A stretch of 34,023 nt of DNA from an uncultured Prevotella sp. (GCA_905235905.1 CAJONO010000095.1:1-34023), one strand, 5' to 3'; positions 11,382 to 20,972 are shown, numbered from the stretch's first letter. Notes: generated by a model from the sequence alone, not told the origin. Numbers and translations: made by a program.

Positions 11382-13925
11382 ATGAAAAAACTACTCCCCA
11401 CCCTACTACTCCTGCTTCTTGCGGGCAAGATGCAGGCACAAGTATCCTTTGGCCACGCTGTGAAGATGAATGCCAACTGGCGCTTCCTTCGTGCTGATTC
11501 TGCATGGAACATTCAAGAGAATGCCAACATGAAGGAAGCACTGTTCGAAGACACGCATTGGCGAAACGTAACGCTGCCCCACGACTGGGGGGTCGAGCTG
11601 CCCATGTCGCCCGACAAAGGCTCGTGTCAGGGCTATTTGCCCGGGGGAGTAGGCTGGTACAGGCACCATTTCAGAATAGAGAACGGAGAGCTGAAAACTC
11701 TCAACTCTCAACCCTTAATTCTCAACTCACAACTTTTCGTCTACTTCGAAGGCATCTACAACCATGCCGAAGTCTATCTGAATGGTCACCTGTTGGGCAG
11801 GCGTCCCAGTGGTTTTGCCTCTGTTCTCTACAACATGGCCCCCTATCTTCATGCCAATGGCGACAATGTGCTGGCCGTGAGGGTAGACCACTCGCAGGAA
11901 GCCGACTCCCGATGGTACACCGGTTCGGGCATCAACAGGAACGTATGGCTCGTTACTGCTCCCGATGTGCATTTGGCTCAGTGGGGAACAGCCTACCGCC
12001 TGGTGCGCATTAGCTCGAAGAAAGCTGAAATTGAAGTGGATGTAGAAACCACCGACGAACGGAACAACTTACGAAACGCAAACAACCAGTCACAACTCAA
12101 GGCTACCATAGAACTGAGCGATGCTACCGGCAAGGTGGTGGCAAAGACCTCGACTACCATCGGTTGCCAGCAGAAGAAGACCGTCAAGCTGACTGTCAGT
12201 AACCCTAAACGCTGGACACTGTCGGCTCCTTACCTTTATACCCTGACCACAAAGTTGGAGAATGGTGACCTGTCGGTGGTGAAGGCAGGATTGAGGACGC
12301 TGGAGTTCTCGCCCGACCGAGGCTTTGCCCTCAACGGCCAGTGGATGAAGGTGAAAGGTGTCTGTCTGCACGACGATGCCGGTGTGCTGGGCACTGCCGT
12401 ACCCAAGGAGGTGTGGTGCCACCGTCTGCAAGAACTGAAGGATATCGGTGTCAATGCCATCCGCATGAGCCACAACCCCCATGCCCCCGAGGTTTATGAC
12501 CTCTGCGACTCCTTAGGGCTGCTCGTCATGGACGAGGCCAGCGACGAATGGGAACTGCCCAAGCGCAAGTGGATGAAAGGCTGGAACCAGGGACGGCCCG
12601 CCTATCAGGGCACCTACACCTATTTCGAAGAGTGGATCGACCGCGACGTGGCCGACATGGTGAGGCGCGACCGCTGTCATCCCAGCATCTTCCTCTGGTC
12701 GATAGGCAATGAGGTCGACTATCCTAACGACCCCTACTCCCATCCTGTGCTCAACGGCGACGGCACAGGCTTCACCCAGCCAGTCTATGGCGGCTATAAG
12801 CCCGAACAGCCAAATGCCGAGCGCATAGGCCATATTGCCCAGCGACTGGCCAGGATTGTGAAGGCAATAGACCCCTCGCGGCCCACAACGGGAGCCTTGG
12901 CAGGTGTGGTTATGTCGAATGCCACGGCCTATCCTGAAGCAATCGACGTGGTGGGCTATAACTACACAGAGAGCCGCTACGACGAGGACCATCAGCGCTA
13001 TCCCAAGCGCGTCATCTACGGTTCTGAGAATCGTCACGACCTGCCTGCATGGAAAGCCGTCCGCGATAAGGAGCACATCTTCGGACAGTTTCTTTGGACG
13101 GGTATCGACTATTTGGGCGAGAGTGGCGTATGGCCTGCCCGCGGCTCGTCGGCCGGATTGCTCGACCTCGCCGGACAGCGCAAGCCTCTCGGCTGGTATC
13201 GGGCTGCCCTGTGGAGCGAGGAACCAGTATGTTACATCGGTACCTATCTCCTACCCAACCGTTCGAATCGCCCCGGTCGGTCGAACCGTCAGGCCACCTC
13301 TCCCTATGCTACCGACACATGGAACTATCGCGACGGTGACCATCTCCGCGTGGTCTGCTATACCAACGCCCCGTCGGCACGGCTGCTGCTCAACGGCCAG
13401 CCCGTAGGTGGCGAGCCACAGCGCGACGAATCAACCGATATTCTCTATTGGGATATAGACTACGCCAGTGGCGTTTTGCGTTGTGAGGCAACAAACGGCG
13501 CTTCCTACGAGATTCGTACCACGAAAGCGCCCTATGCCCTGCGCATAACACAGCTTACGCCCACCCAATCGACTCTCAAGGAACAGCCCGTGGTTCAGTT
13601 CATGGTCGAGGCGACCGACGAAGACGGTCATCTTGTAAAGACTGCCGACAATGAAGTGACGCTGACAGTTCGCGGCGCTCGCCTATTAGGCATGGAGAAC
13701 GGCAATATCATGGACGCTACTGTTGCTGGCCGTCAACAGAGAAATCGCCTACGCTTGCACAATGGTCGCCTTGTGGCTTACATACAACCCTCAACTCTCA
13801 ACCCTCAACCCTCACCTCTCACCTCTCAACCCTCACCTCTCACCTCTCAACCCTCACCTCTCAACCCTCAACCCTTATCCATCCGTGCCACATCGCCTTT
13901 TCTGCAATCAGCAGAGATGAAATGA
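11382..13925 (+). CDS. Secreted glycoside hydrolase family 2 enzyme (beta-galactosidase-like)
   Basis: The 847-residue protein has a signal peptide ending at GKMQA. The GH2 sugar-binding domain has LPHDWGVELP and VYFEGIYNHAEVYLNG. An immunoglobulin-like domain follows, then a TIM barrel with KVKGVCLHDDAGVLG and NAIRMSHNPHAPEVYDLCD. The acid/base is Glu444 (SIGNEVDYP) and the nucleophile is Glu549 (YGSEN). A C-terminal part containing APSARLLLNGQPVG resembles DUF4982. It should cleave beta-galactosides or related glycans in the periplasm; exact specificity is unknown. Three stretches look expanded: heptamers at 11696-11730, an Asn-Arg-Ser-rich palindromic patch at 13258-13289, and thirteen heptamers at 13785-13875 encoding a Pro/Ser/Gln-rich loop. 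Confidence 0.92.
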   Translation: MKKLLPTLLLLLLAGKMQAQVSFGHAVKMNANWRFLRADSAWNIQENANMKEALFEDTHWRNVTLPHDWGVELPMSPDKGSCQGYLPGGVGWYRHHFRIENGELKTLNSQPLILNSQLFVYFEGIYNHAEVYLNGHLLGRRPSGFASVLYNMAPYLHANGDNVLAVRVDHSQEADSRWYTGSGINRNVWLVTAPDVHLAQWGTAYRLVRISSKKAEIEVDVETTDERNNLRNANNQSQLKATIELSDATGKVVAKTSTTIGCQQKKTVKLTVSNPKRWTLSAPYLYTLTTKLENGDLSVVKAGLRTLEFSPDRGFALNGQWMKVKGVCLHDDAGVLGTAVPKEVWCHRLQELKDIGVNAIRMSHNPHAPEVYDLCDSLGLLVMDEASDEWELPKRKWMKGWNQGRPAYQGTYTYFEEWIDRDVADMVRRDRCHPSIFLWSIGNEVDYPNDPYSHPVLNGDGTGFTQPVYGGYKPEQPNAERIGHIAQRLARIVKAIDPSRPTTGALAGVVMSNATAYPEAIDVVGYNYTESRYDEDHQRYPKRVIYGSENRHDLPAWKAVRDKEHIFGQFLWTGIDYLGESGVWPARGSSAGLLDLAGQRKPLGWYRAALWSEEPVCYIGTYLLPNRSNRPGRSNRQATSPYATDTWNYRDGDHLRVVCYTNAPSARLLLNGQPVGGEPQRDESTDILYWDIDYASGVLRCEATNGASYEIRTTKAPYALRITQLTPTQSTLKEQPVVQFMVEATDEDGHLVKTADNEVTLTVRGARLLGMENGNIMDATVAGRQQRNRLRLHNGRLVAYIQPSTLNPQPSPLTSQPSPLTSQPSPLNPQPLSIRATSPFLQSAEMK
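11696..11730 (+). repeat. Heptanucleotide tandem repeat inside GH2
   Basis: Five heptamers of the AACTCTC type lie in a row and encode about 12 extra residues rich in Leu, Asn, Ser and Gln, just before the conserved VYFEGIYNH segment. Confidence 0.8.
13258..13289. repeat. Imperfect palindrome inside GH2 coding sequence
   Basis: ACCGTTCGA (13258-13266) and TCGAACCGT (13281-13289) form an inverted repeat with one mismatch. They encode the odd stretch NRSNRPGRSNRQ before the conserved TDTWNYRDGD region. Confidence 0.5.
13785..13875 (+). repeat. Thirteen-unit heptanucleotide tandem repeat in the GH2 3' end
   Basis: Thirteen uninterrupted units of CAMCYCT (CAACCCT, CAACTCT or CACCTCT) span 91 bp. 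They encode a Pro/Ser/Gln/Leu-rich loop between LVAYIQP and SIRATSPFLQSAEMK. The unit length is not a multiple of three, so slippage by a single unit would shift the frame. Confidence 0.9.
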
Positions 13926-13928
13926 CGA

Positions 13929-14164
13929 AACTTTCCCCATCCCCTTTTGTCTGCATATTCTTTCATTTTGAGGCTTCACGGAAACGGGTTTGAAATTCAG
14001 GCTGAATTACGATACAATTCAGCCTGAATTGTCGTATAATTCAGCCTGAATTGCGACGTAATTTGCACCAAATTACAACACGTTGTAAATCAGATGGTTA
14101 TGGAATTCTGAAAATGAATGAATATTCAGGAGCAATCGTTCTTTAAAGGGTGGGACACTTCAGT
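13929..14164 (+). repeat. Dispersed quadruple-palindrome element, copy B
   Basis: The 15-bp palindromes start at 13995, 14017, 14039 and 14061, exactly 22 bp apart: three AATTCAG-N-CTGAATT and a fourth, AATTTGCACCAAATT. TGAATATTCA lies 45 bp beyond the last (14120-14129). The block fills the gap between the convergent GH2 and FucP-type genes and begins 4 bases after the GH2 stop. It matches copy A in inverse orientation nearly end to end. Confidence 0.92.
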
Positions 14165-14173
14165 GAAACTGAT

Positions 14174-15511
14174 TCAAGCATAGCGCTTCAGGATGTTGTG
14201 CCGCACAAAGGCCCTGTGGCCGTAGATGGTGATGACAATAAAGCCAATGAAGGGAACAATAAACGACAGGTTGGTGCTTGAGATACCAAACAGCGTAATG
14301 CCCCAGTCGATAATAAGCGCCTGAATGGGCGGAAATACCGAACCGCCCAGAATAGCCATGATAAGACCTGCACCGGCAAACTTCACGTTCTCGCCAACAC
14401 CACGCAAGGCTATGCCATAAATAGTGGGGAACATGAGCGACATGCAGGCCGATACGCCTACCAGACAATAGATGCCATTGCGGTCAGGAAAGAGAATAAC
14501 TCCTAACACAAGCACCATGGCAAGAATAGCCAGCAGCGAGAGCAGTCGCCCTGGCTGTATATACTTCAGGAAGAAGGTGCAGATAAAGCGGCTAACGGTA
14601 AACAGTGCCATTGCCACAATATTGTATTGCTGGGAAAGAATCTCGGCGGCTTTCTCGTTCATGCCCTCGGCCATGAACACACGCGTACCATATTGTATAA
14701 TAAACGTCCAGCAAGTGACCTGGGCACCCACATAGAAGAACTGGGCAATAACGCCCTCACGGTAGTTCTTGATACGCATCAGCTCACGCATCGACTCCGC
14801 AATACCCTTCTTCGAGGCTGTGTCGCCATCCATAGGCATCTTGTAAAGGCGGATGAGCACCAACAACAGAATGCACACCACGCCAAGGAAAATATAGGGC
14901 TGAATGAGCACACTCAGATCCTGCTCTTTCACCACGTTGAACTGTGCATCGGTCAGCTCTTGGCGCTGGGCAGTGGTTATCGGGTTCATGCGAGCCTGAA
15001 CAAAATCCTTGGCCACAAACATGCCCAACAATGCACCGATGGGATTGAAAGCCTGCGCAAGATTCAGTCGCTGGGTGGCCGTTTCCTCAGTGCCCATACA
15101 GTAGATGTAAGGGTTGCTGCTCGTTTCTAAGAACGACAGCCCACAGGTCATGATGAAATAAGCCATCAGGAACGGATAGTAATAGCCCAGCATGCGGGCA
15201 GGGACAAACAGAAGGGCACCAACACCGAAAAGCGACAAGCCAAGCATGATGCCTGCCTTGAACGAATAGCGCTGTATAAACATGGCGGCAGGAAAAGCCA
15301 TGGCAAAGTAGCCCAGATAATAAGCCACCTGCACGAAGGACCCTTCGGTAACACTCATGCGGAATATCTTGGAGAAAGCCTTTACGATAGGGCCCGTCAT
15401 GTCATTGGCAAAGCCCCACAGTGCAAAGCACGAGGTGATAAGCATGAAAGGAATGAGAAAACTGACGCCGTCTTTGGTTAGAATCTCATCGGTGCTGAAT
15501 TTAAATTTCAT
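14174..15511 (-). CDS. fucP: FucP-type sugar:H+ symporter (MFS)
   Basis: The 445-residue inner-membrane protein has about 12 hydrophobic segments. It opens with the FucP-family signature FMLITSCFALWGFANDMTGP. The central region SFLETSSNPYIYCMG and LNLAQAFNPIGALLGMFV are also typical of the L-fucose permease group. The ATG at 15511 (MKFKFSTDEILTKDG) is preferred to an upstream in-frame codon because homology begins there and a promoter box lies just upstream. Members carry L-fucose, glucose, galactose or N-acetylglucosamine, so the substrate is not settled. No fucose catabolic genes are nearby. It converges on the GH2 gene across a palindromic element. Confidence 0.9.
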   Translation of the reverse strand: MKFKFSTDEILTKDGVSFLIPFMLITSCFALWGFANDMTGPIVKAFSKIFRMSVTEGSFVQVAYYLGYFAMAFPAAMFIQRYSFKAGIMLGLSLFGVGALLFVPARMLGYYYPFLMAYFIMTCGLSFLETSSNPYIYCMGTEETATQRLNLAQAFNPIGALLGMFVAKDFVQARMNPITTAQRQELTDAQFNVVKEQDLSVLIQPYIFLGVVCILLLVLIRLYKMPMDGDTASKKGIAESMRELMRIKNYREGVIAQFFYVGAQVTCWTFIIQYGTRVFMAEGMNEKAAEILSQQYNIVAMALFTVSRFICTFFLKYIQPGRLLSLLAILAMVLVLGVILFPDRNGIYCLVGVSACMSLMFPTIYGIALRGVGENVKFAGAGLIMAILGGSVFPPIQALIIDWGITLFGISSTNLSFIVPFIGFIVITIYGHRAFVRHNILKRYA

Positions 15512-15543
15512 TGCAGCTATAATTTGTTTAGGTTTTTGAACGG

Positions 15544-15551
15544 CAAAGTTA
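15544..15551 (-). promoter_or_regulatory. Bacteroidetes promoter of the FucP-type gene
   Basis: The minus strand reads TAACTTTG 32 bases before the ATG at 15511. A TTG 20 bases further upstream (15572-15574) fits a -33 element. Confidence 0.6.
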
Positions 15552-16250
15552 CAAATTGTTTTCCATATCGCCAAGCAAATTAACTAAAATCTGAACTCTT
15601 CAAATAAAAATCACCTCAATTTTTTTTTGCTGAGTCACGAGAAAATTCGACAAAAGTCAAATTTTTATGGCAAAAAAAATGTTTTTTTGCTGTCCTTATT
15701 TATAGAATGTTTCCAAACACAATTTTTATATACCTCCACCACCTCTCCTATCGGCATAGACGGAAAAATACAGGTTATCCGCTCCTCACTCATAGCCAAC
15801 TCTCTGTGAAGCATCGCCAGATGGTATTTCCCATAAACATGCGTCAGCTTACAGGCCAACGTCACATTCTGCGCACGACGTTGGTAACGCTCTGACAACG
15901 CTTGCTGTGGCTTCAGATGACTTGAGCGTCTTTTCAGAGAAATAGTTTTCTGGTATAGCGTATGATTTCATTATCCCATTACATTTTATTTTCTGTTTTT
16001 TGTAAGTGTATGAATCATTCAAGCTAAAAACCTGTTTGTCTTTTGATGTTCTTACTTTATACGGTTTCCAAACACATAAAAAATGCTTTTTCTTTTCGGT
16101 TTTGTGAGGAATATCTATCCGTGGGCTATGTGCGACAAGAACATGCGCGGAGAATTTTTCCTTTCTCATTTTCATTCGTATTCTATAATCGAAGTCGTAG
16201 ACTGCAATTTTGAAAATATCATAAGTTTTGTTTCCCGTCAAGAGGTTTTT
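15552..16250. other. AT-rich non-coding or decayed stretch
   Basis: No gene can be supported here. Two minus-strand open frames (15665-15898 and 15849-16253) depend on TTG starts, have no family match I can name and overlap each other. The first contains LSERYQRRAQ, loosely like QEYYQRAAKR of the small protein at 18555. Both share a CVWK-containing patch, with related DNA around 15709 and 16065 (TTTCCAAACACA on the plus strand). This suggests old duplicated and decayed sequence. Confidence 0.45.
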
Positions 16251-16330
16251 CAATCACTTCCAGCCCCCGTTTGGCAGCACGTTGGTAATAATCCTACCGC
16301 ACAGCCCAGTTCGAAAACTAAGGGTTCGAT
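16251..16330 (-). pseudogene. Decayed second copy of the small 50-residue gene
   Basis: Bases 16251-16307 match 18572-18628 at about 52 of 57 positions, in the same orientation. Read on the minus strand the copy gives DYYQRAAKRGLEVI, as in the intact gene, but a CAG codon has become TAG just before it and the 5' half is degraded. It begins immediately 3' of the helicase stop. The helicase is therefore bracketed by direct repeats of this gene. Confidence 0.7.
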
Positions 16331-16335
16331 GCTCT

Positions 16336-18494
16336 TTAATATCGGCTTAATTTCCTGAACATAGTACGTGTGCCTTGCGTGATTCTATTGCCAGGAATGT
16401 TTTCCATATATTTGAAGTCGCAAACAACTATCAGTTTATGTTTGGCTCTACTGACGGCAACATTAAGAAGTCTCTCTCCTTCCTCGCCAGTATAGAGCCT
16501 GCCTATTTGCAATGAACTACCGTCCTTCTTTTTAGGATTGGGACAGTCTACCATGTCGAAGATAATAATGTCGCACTCAGAACCTTGAAACGAGTGAACA
16601 GTTCCTGTTTTTATTCGGTTGACAAAAGCATCAGCATAGTGCTTCTGTTTTATCTGAAAACGTATCAAGGATACCTGCCCCCTATAAGGCGTTATGATGC
16701 CTATGCTAAAATCGGCCTTTTCGTCTTCACTCAATTCGTCGAGCAACTCCATGACACTTTCTGCAAAAGCAGTGTTTTGCCTTGTTCCGCCCTTTGTAAA
16801 CCGGACCTCTCCAGATTCATTTTTCTTCAGGGCAATAACCCGTCCGCTAAATGGCTTGCTGTTGATAATGTATTCGTTATCTTTTGCTGAGGGAATGAGT
16901 TTTCCATGATAGAATGTCCTGTTGATGAGGTCAACTATCTTCTCGCTAGAACGTCTCTGATTCAACAATTGGTGAAGTGCAGGGTGGCTTGTATTCTTGA
17001 TGCTTATTCCTGCCATTTCAAACACGCTGTCTGTTAGCCAGTTAATCTTTGCAACGGATATAGGGGGCAGTTGCTGAAAATCTCCCACCAAAATTAGTCG
17101 TTTTGAAATTTTGTGCCCTAATGCGAGTAGGCTGGGCATTGCCACCATACTGGCTTCGTCAACAATCAGGTTGTCGAACTGGCTTTCATACAGAGTTTCA
17201 TTGAGGATGAAATTGGAAATGGTAGAGAACACCAACCTTGAACTTCTCACCAGAAATTCCGTATGCTCTCTTAGTTTCTCGCGTAGTTCCTTGCTCTTTG
17301 CTTTCAAGATGACAGCTTCCTCCGACTGTTCCCTTTTAAGTTCCTTTAGTCTAAGAATATCCTCATGGATGCTTTGTATGTTCTCTCTCAGGTTTTTCGT
17401 GTATTCGTCTTTTGGGAATAGATAGTCGGTTGACATAATTCGGCTGTCCATCGACCTTCCTGCCCTGTATATGTTGCCTGGCTCCACTTTTAGCTTTTCA
17501 GACTCAAAAATGTCCAATAGCTTGCACAACAGTTGGTCAACGGCAACATTTGAAAGGCAGCATACCACCGACCTTTCGCCGCCCATGTGATACAATGCAA
17601 AGAAATGGAAGCAAGCGTGAACGACTTACCTGTTCCAGGAGGCCCCCATATTAATGTTATATCATGGTCGATTGCAGCGTCAAAAGCTTCTTTCTGTGAT
17701 TTGTCAAGTCGCTGACTAATGGTATAAGGCACAGCCTTATGCTCCACTTCACTTATTTCTTCTGTCTCGTCAAAAATAAACTTGGCGAAAGGCAGATCTT
17801 CATCCACGCCTTTGTCCTTCAGATCCGTCAGCCGCTTTTTCAATCCATCCAGTATGAAAGTAGAATCCAGTAGTATCCTACAATAGGAAGCTGAGTTAAG
17901 AGAGCGTTTTGCAGTAAAATACAGGATGCCAGTCTCATAGTCAAAGTCGATGGTCTCGCAGGTCACCTCTTTGCCATAGACATGCAGGATAAAGGGAATA
18001 CTATCATGAAAATTAGGTTCCTCTCCACTTTCAACTGTAAGTCTTACATGATAGATATACGAATATCCTTGCTTCCTCACTAAAGCCAAATCGCTTCCCT
18101 TGAACGACTCCATGTTGCGTGGGTCGTGTTGCTCCATGATTTCTTTTTCTACTGCCCTGATATTGTCATACACAAGCCCAATGCTTGAGTCATCATCGCT
18201 TCCATCTTCTGACAAACCAAACAAGATAGGGAAATGGCTTTTGATTTTCTCTTCGTCAAACGAGTATTTCCTTTCAAGCGTAAAGTATGTAGAGTACTCT
18301 CTCTTCACCCTGCTCATAAGGTCTATTTTTGCGTCGCTGTCCCTCTCATACCCAAAGATCAGGTTGGCCCATTGATTATGCATAAAGGACTTGGTGAAAA
18401 GCGATTTTTCAATAACTTTTCTTACGCAGTATTCAAACAAATCCTTGGTGTCGTTGCTCGCTGGTTTGTCCTCTCGTATGTAAAACTGTTGCAT
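16336..18494 (-). pseudogene. SF1 (Upf1/DNA2-like) helicase, frameshifted
   Basis: Two overlapping frames together encode an SF1 helicase of about 720 residues. The upstream frame has an N-terminal domain of about 270 residues that I do not recognise, then KSQKEAFDAAI (Q-motif region) and Walker A WGPPGTGKS. The downstream frame continues with SVVCCLSNVAVDQLL (motif Ia), LIVDEASMVAMPSLL (Walker B), LILVGDFQQLPP (motif III), GTVHSFQGSECDIIIFD (motif V) and LLNVAVSRAKHKLIVV (motif VI). The frame breaks near 17600, where one missing base would rejoin SISL to ALYHMGGERSVV. The start is the ATG at 18494; a TTG at 18515 is less likely. Such helicases occur in defence islands. It is either inactivated or a sequencing error; no slippery motif suggests programmed frameshifting. 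Confidence 0.8.
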
Positions 18495-18554
18495 TGCTAT
18501 TATATATCGTGTCAAAACTTTAGTTACATTATACTTCTTCCTCTCTTTAATAGA

Positions 18555-18707
18555 TTACATCTCATTGTTTACAATCACCTCCAGTCCCCGTTTGGCAGCA
18601 CGTTGGTAATATTCCTGCCGCACAGCCTCGTTGGGAAACCATACGAGGGTTTTGCGCTCGCGTCCGTCAGGAGCGCGGAGAGTTAGTTCATATACGCCAT
18701 TTTTCAT
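18555..18707 (-). CDS. Small hypothetical protein, 50 residues
   Basis: A short frame begins at ATG (18707) with MKNGVYELTLRAPDGRERKT, continues through WFPNEAVRQEYYQRAAKRGL and ends in EVIVNNEM. I do not recognise a family. The pattern of a beta hairpin followed by a basic helix suggests a compact fold. A partial, broken copy lies beyond the helicase at 16251-16330, which argues that this is a real gene that has been duplicated. A TAnnTTTG box on the minus strand at 18810-18817 could drive it and the helicase 60 bases downstream. Confidence 0.55.
   Translation of the reverse strand: MKNGVYELTLRAPDGRERKTLVWFPNEAVRQEYYQRAAKRGLEVIVNNEM
18572..18628 (-). repeat. Direct repeat shared with 16251-16307
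   Basis: This is the 3' half of the small gene at 18555. It is nearly identical to 16251-16307, 2321 bp away, in direct orientation, and the helicase lies between. Confidence 0.8.
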
Positions 18708-19100
18708 ACTCGATCATCCTATAGGTTTTCTTTTATGTTTTTGATGTTCCAACCGTCTTAAGAAGTTGGAGCAGCTGGGGAAAATAGTATAATTCATAAG
18801 CAGATGGTGCAAAGTTACGACATTTTTCGCAATGACAGTCCGCTTTTCGCATATTTAAGCTATATCACCGTTGAACAGACAATTAGACAATTATTATTAT
18901 CTTTTAGTAAAAACTCCGCATGGTCTTCACAGATGATGCAGAGCCCACTCAAAATCTACAATTATGTTTAACAAACATAACGTGATTTGCATATACCCTA
19001 ACCTGTAGGGCGGCTGCAAAGTTTTCAGCCTTAAAGATTGAAATGTTTCAAATTTACCATTCTCGCTTCATCAGAGCAAATTGGCCGTTTATTAATCAGA
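18708..19100. promoter_or_regulatory. Non-coding gap with a -7 box and an operator-like palindrome
   Basis: No gene is visible. On the minus strand a TAACTTTG box (18810-18817) fits a promoter for the small gene and helicase. Further upstream of that promoter, 18962-18980 is a perfect inverted repeat TTATGTTT/AAACATAA with a 3-base centre, shaped like a dimeric repressor site. CCCTA/TAGGG near 18997 forms a small hairpin 3' of the DUF262 gene. Any regulator is unknown. Confidence 0.4.
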
Positions 19101-20117
19101 TTATCTATTTCCTTTCAATTTGTTATGTCTTATGCAAAGCATCTGGCCGTTTTCCAAATCAGTTGGACCACCCTTACACCATGCTTTGATGTGGTCGGCT
19201 TCCATTTCCTTGAAATTCCATATTTTTTCCTTGTTGACTTTACCCTCCAACACACAGTCAGGACAATTGCTAATGTGCTTTTCTTTTGCCTCTTCAGTTT
19301 GACGGTTATAGAGAATGGTCTTTTGTGTCTTGTCGAATACACGGATATTTAGGAGTGTGTCATCCTTACATCCACCAAGTACATATTCATAAACGTTCTG
19401 ATGTGCATTGATGCGGTCGTCGGACCTCAGTTCACGGACTTTGGCATTCAGTTTTGAATGATTATAGTTTTGATTGTGATATTTGTCGTAAAGTTCTCCC
19501 CATTTCAATCCGCACATATCTGTATTGACATCATCGAATGTACCTTTCACCCAGTCTATTACAGTTTCGAAATGGACTTTCAATTCCTCAATACTATTAT
19601 CATACCGATGTTCTTGCATATAGTTGTCTATTGCCCCGTGACTTACCCAGTCAAGTGCACGTTCAAGTATCTTCTGACGGTCTACTGCACCTTTGACATA
19701 ACGTTGCCACATCGCTACCTTGGCGTTCTTCTTGTTGCTGAACACTTGCTTGGCCTTGGTTACAAACGGTCCGTAGTAAGAAGCATTTCGCTCCTCTTGT
19801 TCGTTGATTTCTATGCCTCCCATGTTGATGATAGTGAACCATTTCATCACCTCGTACTCTGTACCCTCTGTGCAAATGTAGGCCATTAGTTCTTTGTTCT
19901 CAATCTCCTCGCGAATTTCCTTGGGCAGTTTACTGAACTTATAAGGTCTCCCGTCGAGCATGATAGAGAACTTGTCGGCAAGAAAGCGGCCAAGACTTGT
20001 GATGCGTTGTTGTCCGTCAAGCACTTCCATCATGTCACCTGCTATCTGATTGAAATACAACACTCCAAGGGGGTAGCCGTTACGAAGTGATTCGATGACT
20101 GCTATTTTCTTCCATTG
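19101..20117 (-). pseudogene. DUF262-HNH nuclease, 5'-truncated
   Basis: The frame carries the DUF262 (GmrSD/ParB-like) motif VLDGQQRITSLGRFLADKFS and ends in an HNH domain: NCPDC, then EADHIKAWCKGGPTDLENGQ, then LCIRHNKLKGN. Homology extends upstream of any ATG as WKKIAVIESLRNGYPLGVLY, where it hits stop codons at 20118. The first 40-60 residues normally found in this family, with the QR-containing start of DUF262, are missing. Intact relatives act as nucleases restricting modified or foreign DNA. The frame overlaps the 3' end of the methyltransferase by 38 bases; both look cut at the same point. A shortened product from TTG at 20063 (320 residues) is possible but probably inactive. Confidence 0.72.
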
Positions 20118-20913
20118 TCATCAACTCCAGTGGTTGGTGACGACGTCCATGCTCGATGTTTGTAAACCAGCAAGAAGTACTTCGGGCTTTTACTACATCG
20201 TTGACAATCCTATACTTGCTTCCCTCCTTTTCATTCTTCAAAAGATAATCTGCCCGTTCCTTGGGTATATCAAACAGCATATCTACGCCCATTGGTTGAA
20301 CGCCAATCCATATTTTATTGTCCTTGATAAGTGGGAATATTTCTTTGTAGGTGGCGCAGTTCTTGTTGGCTACGAGTATGAACAGTTTTCCTGCTTCCAT
20401 AATCCATGCAAAGAATGCACGATAGAGCGAAAACGGAGGATTGGTAACGATGATGTCGGCTTCATCACGCAGTCGAGTTACTTCTTCACTTTGAAAATCA
20501 CCGTCACCCTCCAGATAATCCCATTGCAAGTCGTCAATGTCTATCTTACCATCACCTGTTACGTCATTGGTGAGGACGTAGATTTTTCCGTGGGTGTTAG
20601 TCTTGTTTTGGTCGAAACGTGGTGATTCCGTTTCAAGGAAAGACGTTTGATATCCACCTTTGTATTTTTTGCTCTCTAAAGCATAACTGGTAGAGATGAG
20701 TTTCTTCAGCCCCAACAATTCAAAGTTCTGGGCAAAGTATCGAGTGAAATTGCTCCATTCGGGGTCATCACAAGGCAGTAGCACCGTCTTTCCACGGAAG
20801 ATGTTCGGGTTGTAATCCAAATAGGATTCAATTTCACGCTCTATGTCATAATACTGCGTGTAATATTCATCATATTTGGCCTCCTTGGCATTTTTGAATG
20901 TTTTGTTACTCAT
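20080..20913 (-). CDS. EcoRI-family adenine-specific DNA methyltransferase, 3'-truncated
   Basis: This frame of 277 residues begins NKTFKNAKEAKYDEYYTQYY, typical of EcoRI-type N6-adenine methyltransferases. It has VLLPCDDPEWSNF in the SAM-binding half and the catalytic NPPF (158-161, ADIIVTNPPFSLYR). TSCWFTNIEHGRRHQPLELM near the end is normally followed by roughly another hundred residues. Here the protein stops 14 residues later, where the DNA changes into the DUF262 frame. The start is the ATG at 20913. In related loci the nuclease gene lies just downstream, as here. The most economical reading is that one deletion removed the end of this gene and the start of the nuclease. Whether it still methylates is unknown. 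Confidence 0.8.
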   Translation of the reverse strand: MSNKTFKNAKEAKYDEYYTQYYDIEREIESYLDYNPNIFRGKTVLLPCDDPEWSNFTRYFAQNFELLGLKKLISTSYALESKKYKGGYQTSFLETESPRFDQNKTNTHGKIYVLTNDVTGDGKIDIDDLQWDYLEGDGDFQSEEVTRLRDEADIIVTNPPFSLYRAFFAWIMEAGKLFILVANKNCATYKEIFPLIKDNKIWIGVQPMGVDMLFDIPKERADYLLKNEKEGSKYRIVNDVVKARSTSCWFTNIEHGRRHQPLELMTMEENSSHRITS

Positions 20914-20972
20914 AACGATTGATAGTTTTCAGTTCACCAGCATCGACTATCAATCGCTGACGCACAAAGAAA

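Noticed and set aside
15849..16253. Minus-strand open frame of 134 codons
   Set aside because: It starts with TTG inside the decayed small-gene copy, has no recognisable family and overlaps another weak frame.
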